DNA of 36,238 bases, taken from positions 1 to 36,238 of the forward strand of contig CAKUEH010000024.1 of assembly GCA_934646185.1 (NCBI GenBank). The letters are read 5' to 3'. This document shows positions 15,624 through 22,700 of the stretch, piece after piece. Position 1 is the stretch's first letter. Each line of letters starts with the position of its first letter. Position numbers and translations under genes: made by a program. The notes below the pieces were generated by a model. It was not told the origin of the DNA. It saw nothing but the letters and a program-made list of their open reading frames with translations, and made no database searches. This DNA is from an uncultured Oscillospiraceae bacterium. Lineage in GTDB: Bacteria; Bacillota; Clostridia; Oscillospirales; Oscillospiraceae.

Positions 15624-17978
15624 TCAATCCTCACCCGGCTTGGTGGTCATCAGGCGATACAGTTCTGTATTCTTGGGCAGCTCGTTGGCGAAGGGCACGA
15701 TGGCCCCGCCCACCTTGATGAGTCCATGACCAGCCGGGGCATTGTCCACATAGCTCATCTGCGTATCCGACGCACCCAGCAGGCGGGCAAGCTGCTCCCG
15801 GTCGGTGGTAGCCTGATTGAGCATCAGCAGAAACTCAGAGTTTGCGAACATCATCCGCGCCGTATTGGACAGCAGACATTCCTCCACATTCTGTGTAATG
15901 CCGGTGAGCGTCGCGCCGTATTTACGGAAGCGCTTCCAGCACTTGTAGAGAAATTCGCTGCTGTAATTGGTAATACTGTGTCCGCTGCCGCTCCCGTTGG
16001 CGAAAAACAGATAGATCTCGTCGATGTAGACATGGGTGTATTTTCCCTCTCTGCGGTTCTGGATAACGCGGTTGTAAATGGCGTCCAGCATCACCAACAG
16101 GCCCACCGATTTCAGATTTTCGCCCAAGTCCTGAATATCGAAGCAGAGAATGCGGCTTTTTGTGTTGATATTGGTCTGGTGGGAAAATACATTCAGACTG
16201 CCCACTGTGAACAGCTCCAGCGCCAGCGCGATCCGGTGCGCCTCCGGGTTGACCTGCTTCATCAAATCGTCATAGAGGTCTTTCAGCGTAGGCGGCTGAC
16301 CTTGGAAATTCTTGATATACTCCCGGTAGATGTTTCCCACGCTGCGGTCAATGATGGACTTCTCCTGCGGCTCGATCTTGTCCGCGCCCATGAGTTGTTC
16401 GTAGAGTGACATAATAAACTCGGACTTCATCACCAACGGCTCCTTGCCATCGCCATACCCCTCGGACAAATCCAGCGCATTGATGTGGCAGCCATTTGGA
16501 TCAGAAGCGGAAATGGTGATGACCTCGCCGCCCAATGCCCTCACCAACTCGCCATATTCACGCTCCGGGTCCACGATGATAATATCATGGTCGGTGGAGA
16601 GCGCCAGCGCGGAGACCTCCTGCTTTGCCGCCATTGACTTACCAGAGCCAGACACGCCGGTAATAAAGCCGTTGCCGTTCAAAAGGTTTCCGCGGTTGCA
16701 GACGATGAGGTTATGCGATACGGCGTTGACGCCGTAGTAAATACCGCCCGCGTCCTGGATCTCCTGCGATTTGAACGGCATGAGAACGGCAGTACATTCC
16801 GTGGTCAGGGTGCGGGTTGCCTCAATGCGCTTTAAGCCGAGGGGCAGCACCGTGTTCAGTGCGTCCTCCTGCTGATAGCGCAGAATGTTAAACTGACAGC
16901 CCCGCGCCCGCCCGATGGCTTGCAGGGCCTCGGTGTCCTGGTCAAGCTGTTCAAGGTTATCTGCCAAATGCGTCAGCGTGACAAGTGCCAGCATCATGCG
17001 CTGGTCGCGGCTCATGAGGTCGTCCATGAATTCCTTCGTTTCGCTCCGCATCTGCTCCAAGTCATAGGGGATATTGGCGGTAAAATTGTTGTTCTGATTC
17101 TGCCGCTGCTGCCAGCGGGTAATATCCGATTCCACGGACATGATCCGCTTGCGAATATCGCTCACTGCTTCGTCCATCGCCACAGGGATAATGTCGATGG
17201 AGAGCATCATGTTTCGGGGATAGTCCATCAACTCCGTGATCATCTCGTCGGAAATAAAGCTGGCATACTCCCGCAGGAACAGAGTGCGGCCCACATGATC
17301 GCCCAGCTCATAGTGATTTTTCTGAAAGGAGATACAGTCCGGGGCGATGCTGTCCCGGAAGTCATGCCCTTTGCGTATGGTGTCCTCCAAATCGAAGCGG
17401 AATAGCTGCTCCTCGCCGGGACGATAGAAGTCGTGCAGAAGCCGCAGGCGGTCATTGACCGTGATCTCCCGGACACTGGAGGACATACGGGAAAGTCCCG
17501 TGGTAAGGTCAGTCCCAACACGAGAGAAGAACGCACGGGCCTCCTCCACGCTTTTCTTCTCCGCCGAAACGGTGATGTACTTTTCCTGAATGAGATTGTT
17601 GCTCTCCGCCGCCTTGCCCAAAACAAGCGCGTTATACTCGTTGCGGTAGAGATCACGACGGTCGCCCTGCATAGGCATGAGCAGCGTCCGCCCGAAGTCC
17701 TTTTGATTGAGCTGGCGGTTAAAAAGTGTGATCTTTGCCGTGGCTCCGATGGGCAGCGAGTTCAGGAAGGAGCAGTAGGTCATAAAGAGTTCCCGCTGCT
17801 TTTCCGGGGAGGCCACGGCGTAATTGACATCAAAAAAGCGCCAAGTTTTTGAAAACTTGCCGCTTACCTGAAACACGCCGTCTTGATAAATGCGTTTGAT
17901 GGGAATGGATTTCTGGACGCTGCGGGGAACGGAAAAGGCGTCCCGTTCCGCGCTGCGCCGCTGCTTGAAAAAGATCAA
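15624..17978 (-). CDS. virB4: VirB4-like conjugation ATPase
   Basis: A 784-residue type IV secretion ATPase. The Walker A motif GVSGSGKS is at 441-448, and the Walker B region THVYIDEIYLFFAN lies at about residues 645-660, followed by a RecA-like C-terminal half with GVTQN-like GITQNVEE. The N-terminal half matches the VirB4/TraE domain of Gram-positive elements. The start is TTG at 17978, which overlaps the PrgI stop by 4 nt (TTGA) and has GAGGTGAAG 9 nt upstream. The PrgI-VirB4-NlpC order is the standard core of CTn/Tn1549-type transfer operons. It energises assembly of the mating channel at the membrane. Confidence 0.94.
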   Translation of the reverse strand: MIFFKQRRSAERDAFSVPRSVQKSIPIKRIYQDGVFQVSGKFSKTWRFFDVNYAVASPEKQRELFMTYCSFLNSLPIGATAKITLFNRQLNQKDFGRTLLMPMQGDRRDLYRNEYNALVLGKAAESNNLIQEKYITVSAEKKSVEEARAFFSRVGTDLTTGLSRMSSSVREITVNDRLRLLHDFYRPGEEQLFRFDLEDTIRKGHDFRDSIAPDCISFQKNHYELGDHVGRTLFLREYASFISDEMITELMDYPRNMMLSIDIIPVAMDEAVSDIRKRIMSVESDITRWQQRQNQNNNFTANIPYDLEQMRSETKEFMDDLMSRDQRMMLALVTLTHLADNLEQLDQDTEALQAIGRARGCQFNILRYQQEDALNTVLPLGLKRIEATRTLTTECTAVLMPFKSQEIQDAGGIYYGVNAVSHNLIVCNRGNLLNGNGFITGVSGSGKSMAAKQEVSALALSTDHDIIIVDPEREYGELVRALGGEVITISASDPNGCHINALDLSEGYGDGKEPLVMKSEFIMSLYEQLMGADKIEPQEKSIIDRSVGNIYREYIKNFQGQPPTLKDLYDDLMKQVNPEAHRIALALELFTVGSLNVFSHQTNINTKSRILCFDIQDLGENLKSVGLLVMLDAIYNRVIQNRREGKYTHVYIDEIYLFFANGSGSGHSITNYSSEFLYKCWKRFRKYGATLTGITQNVEECLLSNTARMMFANSEFLLMLNQATTDREQLARLLGASDTQMSYVDNAPAGHGLIKVGGAIVPFANELPKNTELYRLMTTKPGED

Positions 17979-18313
17979 TGTTTCTTCACCTCGCGTTTCA
18001 TTGCTTCTTCATAATAGTTTTCCGCCTTCCAGACACGCTTGCCTGACATGATGACCTCTGATTTCAGCCATGCCCACAAAAATTGCTCCAGCGTCAGGCC
18101 GTTATACTGAAAAAAGCCCGCAGCGGCCACGGGAGCCGCGCCGACGATGCACACCCAGCTCACCGTTTCCCGGTCCAACACTTGACTCAGGGTGAAATAC
18201 AGCGCCACAGCAACGCCCACCGCCAAAACGGAGCAGACAAATTGCCGCACGGACAGGCCGAAAAAGAGTGTTTCGCGGTACGCGCGAATCTCCTTGTTGA
18301 TTTTGATTTCCAT
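17975..18313 (-). CDS. prgI: PrgI-family membrane protein of the conjugation channel
   Basis: A 112-residue protein starting MEIKINKEIRAYRETLFFGLS, the PrgI family opening, with two membrane helices (about 24-41 and 51-68) and a C-terminal charged tail. PrgI proteins are VirB3-like partners of VirB4. ATG 18313 is preceded by AAGG about 9 nt upstream; an in-frame TTG lies two codons earlier. It overlaps the VirB4 start by 4 nt. It is separated from TrbL by an AT-rich insert that carries the zinc-ribbon gene. Confidence 0.92.
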   Translation of the reverse strand: MEIKINKEIRAYRETLFFGLSVRQFVCSVLAVGVAVALYFTLSQVLDRETVSWVCIVGAAPVAAAGFFQYNGLTLEQFLWAWLKSEVIMSGKRVWKAENYYEEAMKREVKKH

Positions 18314-18365
18314 AAGCAATTACCTTAAGATTCACTTTACGTTTCATGTTGTACATATATAGAAT

Positions 18366-18389
18366 GGGCAGCTCCAAATGAAGCTGCCC
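18366..18389 (-). terminator. Hairpin downstream of the zinc-ribbon gene
   Basis: GGGCAGCT (18366-18373) and AGCTGCCC (18382-18389) form a perfect 8-bp stem with an 8-nt loop. On the minus strand it is followed by ATTCTATAT rather than a clean T tract, so it probably terminates poorly and lets transcription continue into prgI. Confidence 0.5.
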
Positions 18390-18422
18390 GTCAGAAGAAA
18401 ACTATGCAATTATAACTTGCTA

Positions 18423-18647
18423 TTAGGTTGTACCTTCCGGAACATCTTTAGGATATTTTCTTGGGTTTGTCACCCATGTGAACAGAATTGCACCACATTC
18501 AGCGCAAATAAGATAATGTATTGGCTCTTGGTTTTCTAGGAAGCCTGACGCACCAGACAATCTGGAATTGCCACTTTGGTAACCATACCTGAAATCATTT
18601 CCACCACAATATTGACAGGTATCAATTTTAACTTTACCTATATTCAT
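18423..18647 (-). CDS. Small zinc-ribbon protein, cargo-like
   Basis: A 74-residue protein with two paired-cysteine knuckles, CQYC near residue 11 and CAEC near residue 48, spaced as in a treble-clef or zinc-ribbon fold. A basic start (MNIGKVKIDT) and a Pro/Lys-rich tail surround them. Function unknown; nucleic-acid or protein binding is the usual guess for such ribbons. ATG 18647 has AAGGAGGG at about 7 nt, and a very good promoter lies at 18682-18710. The gene is visibly richer in A/T than the transfer genes on each side and interrupts the usual TrbL-PrgI adjacency, so it appears to be inserted cargo. Confidence 0.75.
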   Translation of the reverse strand: MNIGKVKIDTCQYCGGNDFRYGYQSGNSRLSGASGFLENQEPIHYLICAECGAILFTWVTNPRKYPKDVPEGTT

Positions 18648-18681
18648 CTTATTACCCTCCTTGAATGTTGATTATGAATTT

Positions 18682-18710
18682 ATTATACCATGTTGAGAAA
18701 AAAACTACAA
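18682..18710 (-). promoter_or_regulatory. Consensus-like promoter of the zinc-ribbon gene
   Basis: Minus strand TTGTAG (18710-18705), 17 nt, TATAAT (18687-18682). Start expected near 18675, leaving a short leader with the strong ribosome site. It can also drive prgI, virB4 and the NlpC/P60 gene through the weak downstream hairpin. Confidence 0.75.
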
Positions 18711-18775
18711 CAGCAGTAGTTTCTACAATCATCGAAAGCAAGCGATTAACAATAGATTTGTATATTGGCTGCTAT

Positions 18776-19630
18776 TTACAGCCCCAGCATTTCCTTTGCA
18801 ATATGGTCAGCAGACTTCACCAAGCCCACCAGCACCAGCAGGTTGAATATGACCTCGCCCAAATAGCTCCACACCTGCGTCACCACAGATGCGCTGCTAT
18901 CCACCACCGGCGTACCGCTGGCGGAAAAAGCCGAAAAGATGATGCAGGCCAGAACGATTACCGCACCCTCCATGCACACACCCACATAACTCCGCAGAAA
19001 CGCCTTGCCGAAATGGGAAGTCCCCTCTCCGGCAAAGGATGCCAGTGCCACTGGGGATAGTGCGGCATACATATAAATCTTAAAAAAGCGCCCATAAACG
19101 GTGAGGATCATAATGAAGGCCAGCACCGTAATAAAAAGGCTTCCCAGCAGCGTCACCAGCCAAAGGGGGATGCTTGCCAAAAAGCCCACATCTCCGATGG
19201 CGTCCGCGATCTCCTGCGGCAGCGCCACGGATGCGCCGGTCAAGCCACCAACGCTGCCCGCCGCCGTTGCCACAATGCCGCTGCACACATCAAATATATT
19301 TACCAGCAGGTCCATACCATAGGTGATACCCAGCTTTGCCAGCACAAAGTAGATAAAGTGCCGCATCAAATGCTCCGGCCTTTGAAAGTCCCGAAAGCCG
19401 GAGGCGCTGCGAAAGATACCGATGGCAAAGAACAGCACCAGCAGCCCGTAGCCGATGGCCTGCATCCCGCCGTTGATGGTCACAATGGTCTGCCAGATGG
19501 TGCCGTCTTTGAAGGTCTGGGGCGATTCCGTCAGCAGTGACCACATTTCCGTCATTTTACTGTTCCAGACGCCAAAGGCGTTGGTCAGGTTTTCTACGAT
19601 CCAGTTATTATCCAAATGAAGATCCCCCAT
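18776..19630 (-). CDS. TrbL/VirB6-like conjugation membrane protein (CD1112-like)
   Basis: A protein of about 284 residues with six or so hydrophobic segments (from GYGLLVLFFAIGIF near residue 62 to VIFNLLVLVGLV near residue 264), no signal peptide, and the family-like opening ENLTNAFGVWNSKMTEMW. VirB6/TrbL proteins form the inner-membrane part of the channel. ATG 19630 gives the family-like N-terminus but has no convincing ribosome site; GGGGGAT precedes a TTG five codons later. The gene normally follows Maff2 directly, but here a DUF2971 gene and its hairpin sit between them, which may have removed the original translation signal. Confidence 0.87.
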   Translation of the reverse strand: MGDLHLDNNWIVENLTNAFGVWNSKMTEMWSLLTESPQTFKDGTIWQTIVTINGGMQAIGYGLLVLFFAIGIFRSASGFRDFQRPEHLMRHFIYFVLAKLGITYGMDLLVNIFDVCSGIVATAAGSVGGLTGASVALPQEIADAIGDVGFLASIPLWLVTLLGSLFITVLAFIMILTVYGRFFKIYMYAALSPVALASFAGEGTSHFGKAFLRSYVGVCMEGAVIVLACIIFSAFSASGTPVVDSSASVVTQVWSYLGEVIFNLLVLVGLVKSADHIAKEMLGL

Positions 19631-19637
19631 TAAACAA

Positions 19638-19668
19638 GGGAGCCGTGGACGGTAAACATCCACGGCTC
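19638..19668 (-). terminator. Terminator-like hairpin after DUF2971
   Basis: GAGCCGTGGACG (19640-19651) and CATCCACGGCTC (19657-19668) pair over 12 positions. The single mismatch is C-A if read on the plus strand but a G-T wobble on the minus strand, so the structure favours the minus-strand transcript. CCCTTGTTT follows, a weak T-rich tail. It lies just before the TrbL start. Confidence 0.65.
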
Positions 19669-19671
19669 TCT

Positions 19672-20520
19672 TTAAATTGTAATTGCTTCGCTTGTAATCT
19701 CAAATTTGTCATTTTTCAATTTTTCTTCTCTCCACTTCACATTTTGATATCCCGCATCGCGGGCACAAGCTGCAATTTCCTCACGGAAGGAATCTTGCAG
19801 TCTCATGCCAAATGTAATTCCTGTTAGCCATTCTTTCGGGTACTCAAAAAAGTATCCTCTGGTATTGATACCAGCACCAAATCTGCACTCGCTGTCCCAC
19901 GGATAACATAACAAAATGCGGTATTCCTGCTCGTATTCCCAACACTTGGGCTTTGAAAGGAGTGCGTCGCATATATTGTAATCATTTGTCGCTTTTCCAT
20001 CTTCAAAGATAATTGGAGCACGCTGGTGTTCGTAATTTACTTCTCCGGCAACAGGATATAAACCGAATTTATCGTCTGGTATGTCCACGCTCCATTTCAC
20101 TTCTTTCAGAAAATCATCTGAATTGTCTGGAAAGTTAAACTCAAAACAAATGCCCTTATGTTGGTTTGCATAGTGTGCCCACATAAGTTGATGATCTTTT
20201 GCTTTTGACATACTTAACATCAGTGAATATTCCAAGGTAATACCAAAAGACATCGTTTCTAAAATACGCTTTCCCCTTGGGCTATTCCAATCCTTAATGC
20301 CAGATGCTTCTTGAACAATGTTTTTTATCTTTTCCAAATCAGGGTTTACTATCTCTCCATTTTCCTTAAATTGGTAAGGTATGATTGCTTCTAACGGGTC
20401 ATTAAGGCTGGCGGGATGAACGAATCTTAGAATTGCATTTTGAAGATTCTCCAACATGCCAGAATACAGTTTCGTTTCATCTTTTTGATCCAGCGCTGGA
20501 ATATATCTGTACAATTTCAT
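19672..20520 (-). CDS. DUF2971-family protein, cargo-like
   Basis: A 282-residue soluble protein with the DUF2971 look: an N-terminal LYRYIP, a stretch RFVHPASLNDPLEA resembling the family's F..P..FNDP, MSKAKDHQLMWAHYANQHKGICFEF (the W-xx-YA-x-x-H-x-G-hydrophobic-E motif), and KPKCWEYEQEYRI (W-xx-E-x-E-x-R). The biochemical role of the family is not established; it often sits in mobile and defence-rich DNA, so a defence or stress role is inference only. ATG 20520 has GGAGGGA at 6 nt, with its own promoter at 20540-20568 and a hairpin behind. It splits Maff2 from TrbL and is richer in A/T than both. Confidence 0.82.
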   Translation of the reverse strand: MKLYRYIPALDQKDETKLYSGMLENLQNAILRFVHPASLNDPLEAIIPYQFKENGEIVNPDLEKIKNIVQEASGIKDWNSPRGKRILETMSFGITLEYSLMLSMSKAKDHQLMWAHYANQHKGICFEFNFPDNSDDFLKEVKWSVDIPDDKFGLYPVAGEVNYEHQRAPIIFEDGKATNDYNICDALLSKPKCWEYEQEYRILLCYPWDSECRFGAGINTRGYFFEYPKEWLTGITFGMRLQDSFREEIAACARDAGYQNVKWREEKLKNDKFEITSEAITI

Positions 20521-20539
20521 TGAAATCCCTCCCCCTCTG

Positions 20540-20568
20540 ACTATATCACTCCGGTTATATAATTTCAA
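20540..20568 (-). promoter_or_regulatory. Promoter of the DUF2971 gene
   Basis: Minus strand TTGAAA (20568-20563), 17 nt, TATAGT (20545-20540), close to the sigma-A consensus. It lies in the short gap after the Maff2 stop and would start transcription near 20533. Confidence 0.7.
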
Positions 20569-20590
20569 TCTTCTCTGCGGGTCGAGAAGG

Positions 20591-20932
20591 TTAAATTGCA
20601 CCAATCACGGTGAGGATTTCTTTGGCAAAGGCAATCATCAAACCACCAAACAGGCAGAGGAAGCCCTGCGTTCTCTGGCTGGCATCGTGGGACTGGATCG
20701 ACATACCCATCTGCACGATGCCCCAGCCGAGAATGATCACGCCCAGCGCCTTGATGATGCTGAAGATAAAATCGGAAAGGTTATTTACAATGTCCAGCGG
20801 ATCGCCGCCCGCCGCCATCGCAGGCGTAGCGCAGCAAAGACAGAGAACAGCAGCCCCAGCCGCCGTCCAATAGAGCCGCTTCGCCTTATTCGGCTCCGTC
20901 GGTTTCCAAAGGTTCTTCTTGTTCAGATTCAT
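20591..20932 (-). CDS. Maff2/VirB2-like small conjugation membrane protein
   Basis: A 113-residue protein with a cleavable-looking first helix (LYWTAAGAAVLCLCCATPAMAA near residues 20-41), then IVNNLSDFIFSIIKALGVIILGWGIVQMGMSIQSHDASQRTQG and a final hydrophobic helix. This matches the Maff2 family of Tn1549/CTn elements, a pilin-like (TrbC/VirB2) candidate. ATG 20932 has GGAGGA at about 8 nt and lies inside the end of virD4 (47-nt overlap); earlier in-frame ATGs would extend the overlap without a ribosome site. Confidence 0.88.
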   Translation of the reverse strand: MNLNKKNLWKPTEPNKAKRLYWTAAGAAVLCLCCATPAMAAGGDPLDIVNNLSDFIFSIIKALGVIILGWGIVQMGMSIQSHDASQRTQGFLCLFGGLMIAFAKEILTVIGAI

Positions 20933-22697
20933 GTTCTGTATCCTCCGTGTCAATAAATTCGTAATCGTCCAATGACTTAAACGCATAGGGCAGATCCGGC
21001 AGCGCATAATCCGGCGCGCCCTGCGGCTTGTGGATGTATGGCTTTGCCTTGCCGTCCGAGGTCAATTTGATGTTGGGATGGCGCTTAAGGTTATATTTTC
21101 GGTCGATCACCGGGGCCTCGCCGCGGATGAATAAAATTGCTTTATTGGTGTCCAATTTTTGCACTTCATCAATGGTCATCAGGTCACGGCCCGTCTGTTG
21201 GTAGTTCGTGGTGCTGGAGCCGTTCCGCCCCTTGGTCAGTCCCCGTGTGCGGGTAGCCAGTGTCTCCCGCCCCAGCAGCTTTACGATAAACTCCAGCGAA
21301 GCGGGCTCGTTGCCGCCGCCAAGGAATAAAAGCGTGTCGCAGTTGCCGATGATGCTCTCGTGTTCCTTTTCGTACAGCGCCTTGATCTGCTGCACATTCT
21401 GCACGATGATGTTCAAGCCAATGTTGTAGCTGCGGCAGGTAGCCAGAATTTTCGGGTAGCTCTCCGGCTGCGCGACATTGGCCCATTCGTCCTGAAGCAC
21501 CCGCACGGGAACAGGCAGCCGCCCGTTGTATTTCAGATCCGCGCGGCGGTAAAGCTCCTGAAAGCATTGGGTATAGAGCATACCAACAAGGTAGTTCATG
21601 CTGCTGTCGTTGACGGGGATGACGCAGAAGATGGCGCGTTTGCGCTCGCCGAGACTGCCGAAGTCCATCTCGTCCATTGAGGTCATGGCGGCGTACTGCG
21701 GAATATTGAAGGCCGCCAGCCGGACGGCAGCCGTCACAAGAATGGATTTTGCGGTCTTACCGGCCGCTTGCTTGAAAACCTTATACTGCTTAACGGCGAC
21801 ATGGGCGGGCTGCTCCTCCTCCAATGCCCGGAACAGCATATCCAGCGGACTGCGGTACTGCTCGTCCTCCTCCCGCACATCGGCAAAATTCATCATGTAG
21901 ATCATGGTCTCAAAGTTCTGCTCATCCTGTGGCGCTTCATGGATGAGGTAGAGCATGAGTGCGGAATCCAGCGCAACCTCAGCCTTTTCCCAGAAGGGGT
22001 CATTGCTGGAGGCGTTACGGGGCGTAGTGTTTTTGATAAGATTGTCGATGAGGGACAGCACATCCTTTTCCTCCCGCACATAGACGAAGGGATTGTAGCA
22101 GTCGGACTGTTCGGGGTCGATGAGGTTGAATACCCGCACTTCATAGCCGAGAGACAGAAGAAGGCCCCCCGCAGCCTTCAGCAGTTCCCCTTTGGGATCG
22201 GTGACCAAATAGGAGCAATTGGCCGAATATAGGCCCGGTTTACAAAAGTAGCGGGTCTTGCCGCTGCCGGAGCCGCCGATGACCAGGATGTTCATGTTGC
22301 GCTGGGTGATGTAGCCGTCCATGCCCAGCCGGACGCGCTGGGTCAAAATGATGTTGGCGTCCTTATGCCGGTGATCCATATACTTCCGGTTCAGTTCCTT
22401 GGGATTGCCCCATTTAGCGCTGCCGTATTCCTCGCCCGGTCGTCGGTTCTCCCGGCTGGAGTAGTAAAGCGCAATGCCACAGCCATAGAGCAGCAGGCTC
22501 CCCAGCATACATTTCAGTGTGTAGGGCGTCCAGCCTATGGAAAAGGGGCGCTCCAGCGCTTGGCTGAAACGCCCCATCCATTGAAAGAGGTTCATACCGT
22601 CCTCGTAGGCATAGGCGGCGATTGCCGCCAGCCAGAGGACCAACGGGGAAAGCGCCGCCCACACAGGAGCGGCGCTGCGCAAGTCATTCTGCCGCAA
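20886..22697 (-). CDS. virD4: VirD4-type coupling ATPase
   Basis: A 603-residue type IV coupling protein. Two membrane helices (about 12-31 and 62-79) precede the ATPase domain with Walker A GGSGSGKT at 141-148 and a Walker B-like LQDEWANV near residue 410. The acidic tail (EDTEHESEQEEPLETDGAE) is of the type that contacts relaxosome proteins. It recruits the nicked DNA-relaxase complex to the channel. The start is unclear: the first usable codon is TTG 22697, two codons past the TAA of the adhesin gene and in the same frame, with no good ribosome site. Termination-reinitiation or stop readthrough could supply it. Confidence 0.93.
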   Translation of the reverse strand: MRQNDLRSAAPVWAALSPLVLWLAAIAAYAYEDGMNLFQWMGRFSQALERPFSIGWTPYTLKCMLGSLLLYGCGIALYYSSRENRRPGEEYGSAKWGNPKELNRKYMDHRHKDANIILTQRVRLGMDGYITQRNMNILVIGGSGSGKTRYFCKPGLYSANCSYLVTDPKGELLKAAGGLLLSLGYEVRVFNLIDPEQSDCYNPFVYVREEKDVLSLIDNLIKNTTPRNASSNDPFWEKAEVALDSALMLYLIHEAPQDEQNFETMIYMMNFADVREEDEQYRSPLDMLFRALEEEQPAHVAVKQYKVFKQAAGKTAKSILVTAAVRLAAFNIPQYAAMTSMDEMDFGSLGERKRAIFCVIPVNDSSMNYLVGMLYTQCFQELYRRADLKYNGRLPVPVRVLQDEWANVAQPESYPKILATCRSYNIGLNIIVQNVQQIKALYEKEHESIIGNCDTLLFLGGGNEPASLEFIVKLLGRETLATRTRGLTKGRNGSSTTNYQQTGRDLMTIDEVQKLDTNKAILFIRGEAPVIDRKYNLKRHPNIKLTSDGKAKPYIHKPQGAPDYALPDLPYAFKSLDDYEFIDTEDTEHESEQEEPLETDGAE

Positions 22698-22700
22698 GGC

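Noticed and set aside
15620..15634. GTG 15634 as the NlpC/P60 start
   Set aside because: It overlaps the VirB4 coding end and lacks a spaced ribosome site; ATG 15619 has GAGG at 9 nt. The difference is only five residues, so it is not excluded.
13700..15718. 672-codon open frame on the plus strand opposite the NlpC/P60 gene
   Set aside because: Its composition is rich in His, Cys and Arg with no recognisable domain, and the minus-strand gene has a catalytic Cys-His pair and a transmembrane helix.
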